A stretch of DNA of 64,000 bases from Pantoea latae (GTDB lineage: Bacteria > Pseudomonadota > Gammaproteobacteria > Enterobacterales > Enterobacteriaceae): contig NZ_MWUE01000017.1 in the NCBI RefSeq assembly GCF_002077695.1, positions 186,001 through 250,000 on the forward strand. Reading direction: 5' to 3'. Shown here piece by piece: positions 54,515 through 62,633 of this stretch. The first letter of the stretch is position 1, and each line of letters begins with the position of its first letter. Under the pieces are notes generated by a model. It searched no databases. It saw nothing but the letters and a program-made list of their open reading frames with translations, and was not told where the DNA came from. Position numbers and translations under genes: made by a program.

Positions 54515-55600
54515 CTATTTCTGCGCCTGATCTTTGCGTTCGTCGAGCGTCTGACGATACTCATCGAGGAAGGGTTGTTCAGCGGGATCGATTCGGTCCA
54601 TACCGCTGGTAAAGCGGTGCCAGTAGGGATAGCGCGGCGCCGGGCGGGACACCTGCTCGATACGCTGACGCTGCTCATCGCTAAGCGTCAGCTCGAAGGC
54701 GCTCAGGTTTTCGCGCAGATGCGTTTCGCTGCGGTTGCCGACGATCAGCGCGCTGACGCCCGGACGCGCTGCCAGCCAGGCCAGGCAGACCTGCGCGATA
54801 GAGGCGTTAATCTCCTTGCCGACCTGCTCCAGCACCTCGATAACGTTATAGGCGTGCTCCATATCGTGCACGTAGGGCTCCGGCCAGCCGCTGCCCTGGC
54901 GGGTGGATTGCGGCGCTTTGCCGTTACGGCTCACCGCGCCGGTCAGCAGACCCTCGCCCAGCGGGCCCCAAATCAGCGTGCCAATCTGCTGATCGATAGA
55001 CATCGGCAGCAGCTCGAACTCCGCCTCGCGCGATTCCGGCGTGTAGTAGATTTGCTGGCTGACCGGCTTGAGCAGATGCTGCTCGCTGGCGCAGCCCAGG
55101 GTCTTCATCATCTGCCAGGCGGTGTAGTTGGAGGTGCCGAAGTAGCGGATTTTGCCGCTTTTCACCAGATCTTCCAGCGCGCGCAGCGTCTCTTCCACCG
55201 AGGTGACGCCATCCCAGTTGTGGATTTGATAAAGGTCGATATGGTCGGTTTTCAGACGGCGCAGGCTCGCTTCACACGCCTTGATAAGATGAAACCGGCT
55301 GGCGCCGCTTTCGTTCGGGCCATCGCCCAGCGGGCTGCGCGCTTTGCTGGCTAGAATGACACTGTCACGTTTGTCGCCAAGCGCGTTGCCGACCACCTCT
55401 TCCGCGCCGCCCATCGAGTAGAGATCGGCGGTATCGATCATATTGACGCCGTGATCGAGCGCGATATCGATAAAGCGCCGCGCTTCGTCTGCGTTAACGT
55501 TGCCGGTTTTTTCAAAGCCCGCTTTGCCGCCGAACGGCACGGTGCCCAGCACGAATTGTGAGACCATCAGGCCTGAGTGACCCAGTTTCCGGTATTGCAT
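54515..55600 (-). CDS. Aldo/keto reductase
   Basis: A 361-residue cytoplasmic NADPH-dependent reductase with the (beta/alpha)8 fold. The catalytic tetrad is visible as D and Y in NMIDTADLYSMGGAEE (near residues 55-62), K in VILASKARSP near 84, and H in LYQIHNWDG near 126. The NADPH-binding end is VSALIVGNRSETHLRENL near 285. AAGGAGAG lies 8 bp before the ATG. Resembles general oxidoreductases acting on aldehydes and ketones; no particular substrate is suggested. It is a single-gene unit, convergent with the M20 gene. Confidence 0.9.
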   Translation of the reverse strand: MQYRKLGHSGLMVSQFVLGTVPFGGKAGFEKTGNVNADEARRFIDIALDHGVNMIDTADLYSMGGAEEVVGNALGDKRDSVILASKARSPLGDGPNESGASRFHLIKACEASLRRLKTDHIDLYQIHNWDGVTSVEETLRALEDLVKSGKIRYFGTSNYTAWQMMKTLGCASEQHLLKPVSQQIYYTPESREAEFELLPMSIDQQIGTLIWGPLGEGLLTGAVSRNGKAPQSTRQGSGWPEPYVHDMEHAYNVIEVLEQVGKEINASIAQVCLAWLAARPGVSALIVGNRSETHLRENLSAFELTLSDEQRQRIEQVSRPAPRYPYWHRFTSGMDRIDPAEQPFLDEYRQTLDERKDQAQK

Positions 55601-55993
55601 TTACTTCTCTCCTTTACAGCTTAAAAAGGCGATCGTAGTCGCAATGGGTTGTAGTGGTGTTACGGATGCTCAGGGGGAAAAGCGTAGGAGAGGAATGAGA
55701 GAGGTGCAAATTATGTAAAGTCCTGACAGATGCTACATTTTCTCTCGAAAAATTTACGCTTGTTTATATTTGAATCTGGTTACTGTTGCTCGTGGTGATA
55801 ATTTCATCTCGCCTTTTATCTGCAAACCTAATAAACATAGCGCCGCGCACAGTCACGATGCGAATTGCCACATTATGGGGCATTATTTTTGCCATTGCTT
55901 ATATCTTCTCTTGCAAAACGGTAATGTCTCCCTCTTCATCAACATGGCATGGTAAATGCTTAAACCAGTGACATGCGTTTAAGGCGGAGTGCG
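55601..55993. other. AT-rich intergenic region between aldo/keto reductase and OFA transporter
   Basis: 393 bp without a supported gene. The base composition drops sharply to AT-rich from about 55690 onward and stays so through the transporter gene, marking the left edge of a probable acquired segment. Two overlapping short open frames at 55770-55971 have no recognisable similarity or good ribosome site. The transporter promoter should lie here. Confidence 0.4.
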
Positions 55994-57256
55994 ATGATGA
56001 CAAGTTCAGTATTAGCAGCAAGTGTAGTTTCCCAGCATAAAAAAAAGTGGATGCAACTCCTTCTGGGCTTAGTCTGTATGATTTCCATTTCGAGTCCTCA
56101 ATATGTCTGGGCGCTGTTTACCCGCCCTTTGATGGAAAAGTTACATGCGCCGCTGGCTGAAATTCAAATTACCTTTTCAATTTTAATTATTCTCCAGACT
56201 TTCTTTTCTCCACTACAGGGAAAGTTAATCGATCGCTTCGGTCCTCGCGTGCTGATTACTGTCGGGACGTTAATGACGGGTGTTAGCTGGATACTTCTTT
56301 CAGGGCTTAACTCCCTTTTTGAACTCTACTTCTACTATGGCGTTGTTGGAGGACTTGGCACAGGAATTGTTTATATTGGTGTGGTTGGTTTAATGGTTCG
56401 CTGGTTTCCGGAAAAAAGAGGATTTGCAACAGGCATGGTTGCGGCAGGTTATGGGATGGGCGCTATTTTAACCACGTTTCCCATCACCGCCTCTCTTGCA
56501 ACAGCAGGCCTGGAAAAGACTTTTTGGCAGTTTGGTCTCATGATGGCTGTCGTTGGCTTTATTGCCAGTCAGGGGCTTAAAATCCCAAAAGGAGATGATG
56601 CAGAAAATAGGGCTACCCAGACAATCAACAATATTAGAAGCTTTACTTCAAAGGAAATGCTGCGACAGCCTCTGTTCTGGCTGATGTTTTTTATGATGAC
56701 CATGATGTCTACATCAGGATTAATGGTCACCTCACAAATGGCAATTTTTGCTGAGGATTTCGGCATAACGTCAGTAACCATCCTGGGTATGGCGGCCTTG
56801 CCGTTAGCGATGACGATAGACCGTTTTATGAATGGATTAACCCGACCGGTCTGCGGTTATATTTCCGACCGTATTGGGCGGGAAAATATGATGTTTTTGG
56901 CTTTTGGACTTGAGGGTATAGCTATGACGTTTTGGCTGTTATGCAAAAACGATCCGGTATTGTTCGTTTTACTCTCAGGTGTTGTGTTTTTTGGCTGGGG
57001 TGAGATTTTCTCATTATTTCCTGCGACTCTGACGGATACGTTTGGTACCCGCTTTGCCACGGCAAACTATGGCTGGCTCTATATTTCGCAGGGCATTGGA
57101 TCTGTATTAGGTGGTCCGTTAGCTGCATTGCTCTATCAGCACACGCAGAGCTGGAACCTGGTATTTGGCAGTGCGATAAGTTTAGATATTATCTGTGCGT
57201 TGCTCGCTATTATCATACTCAAACCCTGGCGAAAACGTTTTCTTGCTCAGGCGTGA
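55994..57256 (+). CDS. OFA-family MFS transporter (oxalate/formate antiporter-like, YhjX-like)
   Basis: A 420-residue inner-membrane carrier with 12 hydrophobic segments. After MMTSSVLAASVVSQHKKKWMQLLLGL come the family features: MISISSPQYVWALFTRPLMEKL near residue 45, PLQGKLIDRFGPRVLITVG near 80 (MFS loop 2-3 motif), VGLMVRWFPEKRGFATGMVAAGYG near 130, and FNGLTRPVCGYISDRIGREN-type motif near 285. GGAG lies 4 bp before the chosen ATG (7 bp before the next). Codon use is AT-rich and unlike the neighbouring genes, suggesting acquisition. OFA members exchange monocarboxylates or dicarboxylates such as pyruvate, oxalate and formate; the substrate here is open. Confidence 0.87.
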   Translation: MMTSSVLAASVVSQHKKKWMQLLLGLVCMISISSPQYVWALFTRPLMEKLHAPLAEIQITFSILIILQTFFSPLQGKLIDRFGPRVLITVGTLMTGVSWILLSGLNSLFELYFYYGVVGGLGTGIVYIGVVGLMVRWFPEKRGFATGMVAAGYGMGAILTTFPITASLATAGLEKTFWQFGLMMAVVGFIASQGLKIPKGDDAENRATQTINNIRSFTSKEMLRQPLFWLMFFMMTMMSTSGLMVTSQMAIFAEDFGITSVTILGMAALPLAMTIDRFMNGLTRPVCGYISDRIGRENMMFLAFGLEGIAMTFWLLCKNDPVLFVLLSGVVFFGWGEIFSLFPATLTDTFGTRFATANYGWLYISQGIGSVLGGPLAALLYQHTQSWNLVFGSAISLDIICALLAIIILKPWRKRFLAQA

Positions 57257-57265
57257 TATTATTTT

Positions 57266-57298
57266 ATGCAGGTCCTGTTGATAAAACTGGGCCTGCAT
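57266..57298 (+). terminator. Terminator-like hairpin after OFA transporter
   Basis: A 10-bp stem ATGCAGGTCC / GGGCCTGCAT with one wobble, 13-nt loop, followed by TTC. It begins 10 bp past the stop. Confidence 0.55.
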
Positions 57299-57663
57299 TT
57301 CAGCAATGCTCTGCCGAAGCAGCAACCCTCTTCAAAGCTATCCGTAGTGTCAAACCTGAAACCTGCTTCTGTCCTTCTGACTACTGGTCTGACACAGGCG
57401 AATTGCTTTAACTTTATATAATCAGCCTTATACAAACCCAGTTAAACTCGCTATCATGCGGATTGAGCGCCGATCCCGACCTCAGCGTGCTGTCGCAGCC
57501 GTCAGCCATTACGCAAAATATGATGACCGGGTCATCACAAAAGAACGGTGCACCTACATAAAAATGACAACGCTACGCAAAATCTACAGGAGTTCTCCCC
57601 TGCTCTTTCTTCAGAATTCGCGTAGCGCGATCGCCAGCTGATTAGTGGATAAATTAAACAGAT
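57299..57663. other. Region upstream of cre-like gene
   Basis: 365 bp without a supported gene. A 61-codon open frame at 57456 resembles nothing I recognise. Structures worth noting: an imperfect inverted repeat TTTATATAA-TCAGCC-TTATACAAA (57413-57436, 8 of 9 arm positions), flanked by TTTAAC and GTTAAA, and a separated inverted pair CGCTACGC / GCGTAGCG (57571-57578 and 57620-57627). Either could be part of a recombination or regulatory site. Confidence 0.35.
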
Positions 57664-58695
57664 ATGGATGGATTAATCACTTTGAACGCCCTGGTTCCGC
57701 TTTCCCCCTCAGATGACGATTTGGCGCAACGCTTACGCGAATTCGTTCAGGACAAAGAGGCGTTTGCGCCGAATACATGGCGCCAGCTGATGAGCGTGAT
57801 GCGCGTTTGCCACCGTTGGGCATCCGCGAACAATCGTACTCTGCTGCCTATGTCGCCAGAAGATCTGCGGGACTATCTTAGCTATCTACAGTCTATCGGA
57901 CGCGCCTCATCGACGATTGGCACCCATCAGTCCCTGATCTCAATGTTACACCGTAACGCGGGTCTGGTGCCGCCTTCTACCTCTCCGCTGGTATCGCGTG
58001 CAGTAAAAAAGATCAATCGCGTGGCGGTGGTGTCGGGTGAGCGAACCGGACAGGCGGTTCCGTTCCGCCTTAGCGACCTGCAAAAGGTTGAGGCCGCCTG
58101 GGCAGAGACGCCGAGCCTGCGCAATATGCGCGATCTTGCCTTTCTTCATGTGGCATACAGCACGCTGATGCGTATCAGTGAAGTCTCGCGCTTTCGCGTT
58201 GGGGATGTGATGCGTGCCGAAGATGGCCGTATCATTCTCGAAGGCTCATGGACCAAGACCATTCTCGATGCGGGCAGTTTAATCAAAGCGCTGGGATCAA
58301 AGTCCTCAGCGGTTGTGACGAAATGGATTGTCGCCTCGGGATTAATCAACGAGCCGGATGCTTTCCTGTTTTCTCCCGTTCATCGTTCCGGCAAAGTCAT
58401 GGTCGCCATTGACGAACCGATGAGCACGCCGGCGCTTAAAAGCATTTTCACTCGTGCATGGGAAGCGGCCGGCTATACCGACACCGCTAAACCCAATAAA
58501 AATCGCTATCGTCGCTGGAGTGGCCATAGCGCGCGTGTCGGCGCCGCACAGGATCTGGCGCGTAAGGGGTATTCTGTTCCGCAGATTATGCAGGAAGGCA
58601 CCTGGAAAAAGCCCGAAACGCTGATGCGCTACATTCGCTATGTGGAAGCGCACAAAGGCGCGATGGTCGATTTAATGGAAAATCAAGACGAGTGA
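57664..58695 (+). CDS. Cre-like tyrosine recombinase
   Basis: A 343-residue site-specific recombinase, colinear with phage P1 Cre (343 residues) though well diverged. The N-terminal helical core-binding domain covers about residues 18-125 (LREFVQDKEAFAPNTWRQLMSV, PEDLRDYLSYLQSIG). The catalytic set is complete: R170 (LMRISEVSRFRV), K198 (SWTKT), H288 and R291 (SGHSARVGAAQDLA), W314 (GTWKKPETLM) and nucleophile Y323 (RYIRY), matching Cre R173, K201, H289, R292, W315 and Y324. Such enzymes act at lox-type sites without accessory proteins, normally to resolve plasmid or prophage dimers. Here no phage or plasmid genes flank it. Ribosome-binding sequence is weak. I recall a described Pantoea Cre-type enzyme, so homologues in this family are expected. 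Confidence 0.9.
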   Translation: MDGLITLNALVPLSPSDDDLAQRLREFVQDKEAFAPNTWRQLMSVMRVCHRWASANNRTLLPMSPEDLRDYLSYLQSIGRASSTIGTHQSLISMLHRNAGLVPPSTSPLVSRAVKKINRVAVVSGERTGQAVPFRLSDLQKVEAAWAETPSLRNMRDLAFLHVAYSTLMRISEVSRFRVGDVMRAEDGRIILEGSWTKTILDAGSLIKALGSKSSAVVTKWIVASGLINEPDAFLFSPVHRSGKVMVAIDEPMSTPALKSIFTRAWEAAGYTDTAKPNKNRYRRWSGHSARVGAAQDLARKGYSVPQIMQEGTWKKPETLMRYIRYVEAHKGAMVDLMENQDE

Positions 58696-59086
58696 CGTCG
58701 AAACTTATCCACAGAAAAAGTGGACAGCCTGTGTGAAACTCCGGGAAAAGATGCGGCGGGTGACGCATTTTTGAGTAGGCTGGCGCGTTATGCGCGGCGG
58801 ATTTACACGCAAATACATCGTGTTAACCTCTCCTGATTCAGCCATGCGTTTACGTCATAGCAAAAGAGGATGCAGAGTGAGGCTTTGACCACATTTGGCT
58901 GGATTCGTTCCACATCCGTGTTGTACCACTCTGCGTTGTTAACTGCCTGAACTGTGCATTATCAGCGACGCTTTTTATCAGACCCGCCAGAATTACAGAA
59001 AGTTACATCCTTTGTGGCGCGTTTTCCCTCGTCATTGCTGTTTCTTTATTAGGCTTGATTTACTTTGCTTTACATTCGAGGTGATT
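58696..59086. other. Region between cre-like gene and PQQ dehydrogenase gene
   Basis: 391 bp without a supported gene. It contains a consensus DnaA box TTATCCACA (58705-58713), a weak hairpin ATGCG / CGCAT followed by TTTT (58751-58772) that may end the recombinase transcript, and an imperfect inverted repeat ATTTACACG-CAAATACAT-CGTGTTAAC (58801-58827, 7 of 9 arm positions) of roughly lox-like layout. The rest should hold the dehydrogenase promoter. Confidence 0.4.
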
Positions 59087-61498
59087 GTGTCTGATAAGCG
59101 AAAAAGCGTTTTGACCTTTATTACCGGTCTCATCGTCAGCGTGTGCGGGCTGCTGTTTTTGATCCTGGGCGGATGGCTGGCCGCTGAGGGCGGAACGGCA
59201 TGGTACCTGTTGGCTGGCGTCGGCTATTTTGCCGCCGGCGTGCTGATCCTGCTGCGTCGCGTAGCGGGACTCTGGGTCTATCTGCTGACCTTTATCGCCT
59301 CGGTTGTCTGGGCGCTATCGGAAGTCGGACTGGATGGATGGCAACTGATGCCGCGGCTCTTTGCACTCGCCCTGTTGGGCATCTGGCTCAGCCTGCCGTG
59401 GATAGTCCGGTCGCTGGCGTCACGCCAGCGTGAAAGGCGAGCTGTCATGGCATCAGGGCTGGTATATGTGCTGGTGACAGGGGCGATTTTCTATAGCGGC
59501 TGGCGGGTGACTGACGCGCGCTTCGTGACCCATGCGCCTTTTCCTGCGCAGCAGGCCACGCCTGCAGCGACATCCAGTCAGGATAACGACTGGCGCTATT
59601 ACGGTAAAACGCCTGCTGGCGAACGCTTTTCGCCGCTTGCGCAGATCACCCCGGCGAATGTGGCCGAGCTAAAGCCAGCCTGGCGCTATAATACCGGCGA
59701 TGTGATGCGCAAAGGCGAAGATAAGGCTGGGCGTGAGTTCAGCTTCGAGGTGACGCCGATGAAAGTAGGCGATAACCTTTATATCTGCACGCCGCATCGC
59801 GAAGTGATTGCGCTGGATGCCACTTCGGGTAAACAGCTGTGGAAGTTCGATCCTCATTCCAACACCGCCGCCAACGAATATCTTGCCTGCCGCGGCGTGG
59901 CTTACAGCCGCGTCGACGACGACGCAGAGTGCCCGGAGAAAATCATCAGCACCACGGCGGATGCACGCATGGTGGCCCTGAACGCCCGTACCGGCGAAAC
60001 CTGCCAGCATTTCGGCAATCAGGGCTATGTCAGCCTGACCGATCATATGGGCGAGGTGCCGCCAGGCTTTCACTTTATCACGTCGCAGCCGATGGTAATG
60101 GATGGGCGTATTGTGCTGGGCGGCTGGATTTATGATAACCAGTCAACGGGCGAGCCATCAGGCGTGGTACGGGCCTACGATGAGAAGAGCGGGCAGCTGG
60201 CCTGGGTGTGGGATATGGGCCGCAACCCGGCAAACGCGCCGCTGAAGCCCGGCGAAACCTACACGCGCGGCACGCCGAATGGCTGGAGAACCTATACGGC
60301 CGATGCAGCCCTCGGGCTGGTCTATATTCCGCTGGGTAACGCAACGCCGGACTATTATGGCGCTCAGCGCCGCCCGTTTGACGAAAAATATGCCAGCTCG
60401 CTGGTAGCGCTCGATATCCATACTGGCGAAGAGCGCTGGCATTTTCAGACCGTGCATCACGATGTCTGGGATTTTGACCTGCCCATTGGGCCGACGCTGG
60501 TCGACCTGCCGGATGAAAATGGCACTCTCACGCCGGCACTGGTGCAAACCACCAAGATGGGTCAGCTGTTCTTACTCGACCGACGAACCGGCAAGCCGCT
60601 GGCGTCGGTGGAGGAAAAAGCAGTGCCGACCTCGCCCTCGCTCCCCGGCGAGCGTCTTTCCGCCACGCAGCCCTTCTCTACCGGCATGCCGGACCTTTCG
60701 CCACCGCCGCTCAAGGAAACCGATGCCTGGGGTGCGACGCCTTTCGATCAGCTCTGGTGCCGTATTCAGTTCCATCGCTATCGCTATCAGGGAAAATTTA
60801 CGCCGCCCGCCGCCGGCACCTCTATCGCCTATCCCGCTTTTGACGGCGTAATGGACTGGTACGGTGCCTCAGTCGACCCGGCTCACAAGGTGCTGATCGC
60901 GAACACCAGCTATATCCCTTTTACCATGCAGATGATGACCAGCCAGCAGGCGACGGATCAGGGGCTGATGAAACCCTGGCGCGGTTGGGGCAGCGGCCAG
61001 CCCTACCCTAAACCTAAAGAGTTTGCGGTCGGACCGCAGTACGGCACCGCCTGGGCGGCGGTGGTCAAGCCCTGGCTGACGGCGCTGGGCGCGCCCTGCA
61101 GCGCGCCGCCGTGGGGTAAAGTCTACGCCATCGATCTGACCAGTCGTAAAATCATCTGGGAGCGTCCGGCCGGCACCACGCGCGATATGAACATCTTCGG
61201 CACCCATACTAATGCGCCGCTGCCGACCGGAATATTTATGATGGGCGGCAACATTATCACCCGCAGCGGCTTAATTTTTATGGGGGCGACCGCAGATGAT
61301 TATCTGCGCGCGTTTGATGAAAAAACCGGACGCGAACTCTGGCGAACACGGCTTCCTGCCGGCGGGCAGGCGACGCCAGTCACCTATCTGGGCAAAGATG
61401 GACGACAGTATGTGGTGATTGCTGCCGGTGGTCATGGCGGACTTGGCACGCGCTCCGGCGATGCGCTGATGGCCTGGGCGCTGCCCACCCGGCCCTGA
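59087..61498 (+). CDS. gcd: Membrane-bound PQQ-dependent dehydrogenase, glucose/quinate/shikimate family
   Basis: An 803-residue inner-membrane quinoprotein (E. coli Gcd has 796). Residues 1-145 hold five hydrophobic segments (LTFITGLIVSVCGLLFLILGGWLA and following) that bind ubiquinone. The rest is a periplasmic eight-bladed propeller with tryptophan-docking repeats (ATSGKQLWKF, EKSGQLAWVWDMG, HTGEERWHFQTVHHDVWDFDLP). CTPHREVIALD aligns with the Gcd active-site histidine segment. The C-terminus LPAGGQATPVTYLGKDGRQYVVIAAGGHGGLGT is typical. The start is GTG with GAGG 5 bp upstream; a longer open frame upstream lacks homology. It oxidises glucose, or quinate/shikimate, in the periplasm and feeds electrons to quinone. 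PQQ biosynthesis genes are not in the window. Confidence 0.9.
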   Translation: MSDKRKSVLTFITGLIVSVCGLLFLILGGWLAAEGGTAWYLLAGVGYFAAGVLILLRRVAGLWVYLLTFIASVVWALSEVGLDGWQLMPRLFALALLGIWLSLPWIVRSLASRQRERRAVMASGLVYVLVTGAIFYSGWRVTDARFVTHAPFPAQQATPAATSSQDNDWRYYGKTPAGERFSPLAQITPANVAELKPAWRYNTGDVMRKGEDKAGREFSFEVTPMKVGDNLYICTPHREVIALDATSGKQLWKFDPHSNTAANEYLACRGVAYSRVDDDAECPEKIISTTADARMVALNARTGETCQHFGNQGYVSLTDHMGEVPPGFHFITSQPMVMDGRIVLGGWIYDNQSTGEPSGVVRAYDEKSGQLAWVWDMGRNPANAPLKPGETYTRGTPNGWRTYTADAALGLVYIPLGNATPDYYGAQRRPFDEKYASSLVALDIHTGEERWHFQTVHHDVWDFDLPIGPTLVDLPDENGTLTPALVQTTKMGQLFLLDRRTGKPLASVEEKAVPTSPSLPGERLSATQPFSTGMPDLSPPPLKETDAWGATPFDQLWCRIQFHRYRYQGKFTPPAAGTSIAYPAFDGVMDWYGASVDPAHKVLIANTSYIPFTMQMMTSQQATDQGLMKPWRGWGSGQPYPKPKEFAVGPQYGTAWAAVVKPWLTALGAPCSAPPWGKVYAIDLTSRKIIWERPAGTTRDMNIFGTHTNAPLPTGIFMMGGNIITRSGLIFMGATADDYLRAFDEKTGRELWRTRLPAGGQATPVTYLGKDGRQYVVIAAGGHGGLGTRSGDALMAWALPTRP

Positions 61499-61534
61499 TG
61501 CCGGGCTGTGCGGCCTGTATGGGGCCGCATGTCC

Positions 61535-61871
61535 TCAGGGCAGACGCAATCTGAAATGGCGGCACAGCGCCGTTTTGCCGCTGTGCGTTACCCTGACTTC
61601 ACGATAACCTGGCGTGCGGATTAGCCAGCCTCGCTGCAAAAACAGCGAGAGTAGCGCATGTCCGGCATCACCAGCAAGATGGAAACGCCTTTCGCTCCAG
61701 TCGAGGCAGGGACAGCAGGCTTTGCGCCGTGGACGGGGATCCAGGACCGCTCGCATGAAAATGCGTCAGCCCGGTTGCCGTTAGCGAAGTGCCTGCCGAT
61801 TCGAGCCACTTTTCCCGCAGCATGAAGTGGTAAATCGCGACGGCTAGCTCGCCCGCCAGATGATCGTAACA
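61535..61871 (-). pseudogene. Decayed ArsR-type regulator, N-terminus missing and frameshifted
   Basis: On the minus strand CYDHLAGELAVAIYHFMLRE, followed by KWLE, starts at 61871 and runs to a stop near 61670. In another frame CLDWSERRFHLAGDAGHALL, then SLFLQRGWL, continues to the TGA at 61535. Both blocks are the conserved C-terminal part of a known ArsR/HTH_5 regulator group, in which CYDHLAG directly follows the winged helix and CLDWSERRxHLAG comes later. The helix-turn-helix is gone, and a frameshift lies near 61700. Upstream DNA is unrelated and AT-rich, so this looks like a gene cut by a rearrangement next to the T6SS effector locus. Confidence 0.78.
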
Positions 61872-61935
61872 GGGGTCATTTTGGGAAACGGAAAATATTG
61901 TACGTTAAGACAAAAAATTGGCCACCAAACCTCAA

Positions 61936-61961
61936 AGGATCTTGGGCAGATCCTCCAAGAT
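61936..61961. other. Two overlapping alternative hairpins after DUF2931 gene
   Basis: AGGATCT-TGGGC-AGATCCT (61936-61954) and ATCTTGG-N9-CCAAGAT (61939-61961) are both perfect 7-bp stems that share bases, so only one can form at a time. They lie just past the end of the minus-strand effector/immunity operon and may act in termination; no U-tract is present. Confidence 0.45.
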
Positions 61962-61973
61962 TTAATATGTTGC

Positions 61974-62633
61974 TTACCAACTACCGTAAGGATATTTTTT
62001 CCCTTTGATAAAATCCTCGGTATCTTTTCCGTACTCATAGCCGTTGGAAAACCGAGTTATTCCTTTGCAAATATCTAATTTATCCCCTGAGACGGTTTTC
62101 ACGACTGACGGAGTGACGCGGTAATTAGGCTCAGAACCACTTCCCTGTAACCAGACGGCCACTTTTCCCTCTGGAGCCAGACCAATTTGTACTCTGTCGT
62201 AATACGCAGTTCTTCCCCGATAATCCCTGTACTCACTCGGCCTGAGCATTTTGTCCAGTACAGGTTTAGGGATCGTCAGGTGAGTTTCATACACTTTTTT
62301 ATCGATGATCGAGTCCCAGCAAAAAATAATATGTCTGGGGGGACGTTTAACATGATTCCAGTAGCCTCCAGACACACGGTCTTTGTCGTTCCACTCGCCG
62401 ATAACGTCAGGTAGGTCGGGCGTTCTGTTCAGCGTGTTAAAGCGATAATCCTTTCCATCAGAGTCAAGAATAGCGGCAAACGTCACCACTGCTGGCAACG
62501 CTTTAGGTGTGAAAAAGTTAAAAGTCCACTCTGCCGGTACATTGCGTTGCGCGGCGGAGTCGGACAAAGATTTCCCCTGACAGGCCGTCAGTACCAATAA
62601 CGGAAGAAGACAGGCCACGCGGATTATTTCCAT
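61974..62633 (-). CDS. DUF2931-family lipoprotein, probable T6SS effector immunity protein
   Basis: A 219-residue lipoprotein: a hydrophobic signal with lipobox LTAC, cysteine at residue 18. The mature part matches the DUF2931 pattern, with PPRHIIFCWDSIIDKKVYETHLTIPKPVLDKML near residue 100 and YDRVQIGLAPEGKVAVWLQGSGSEP near 150. It begins within the last 10 bp of the phospholipase effector gene, so it is made together with it. DUF2931 proteins commonly accompany Tle1-type effectors, and immunity proteins for lipase effectors are usually periplasmic or lipid-anchored, so it probably blocks the effector in the periplasm. Function is inferred. The gene is AT-richer than the chromosomal core genes. 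Confidence 0.8.
   Translation of the reverse strand: MEIIRVACLLPLLVLTACQGKSLSDSAAQRNVPAEWTFNFFTPKALPAVVTFAAILDSDGKDYRFNTLNRTPDLPDVIGEWNDKDRVSGGYWNHVKRPPRHIIFCWDSIIDKKVYETHLTIPKPVLDKMLRPSEYRDYRGRTAYYDRVQIGLAPEGKVAVWLQGSGSEPNYRVTPSVVKTVSGDKLDICKGITRFSNGYEYGKDTEDFIKGKKYPYGSW

Noticed and set aside
57456-57641. A 61-codon open frame upstream of the cre-like gene.
   Set aside because: No similarity I recognise, poor ribosome site, and basic composition typical of chance frames. P1 has a small gene near cre, but nothing supports homology.
58705-58713. A consensus DnaA box (TTATCCACA) just after the cre-like gene, considered as part of a plasmid or phage-plasmid origin.
   Set aside because: It is a single box with no second box, iterons, AT-rich unwinding element or replication gene nearby. 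Single matches occur by chance.
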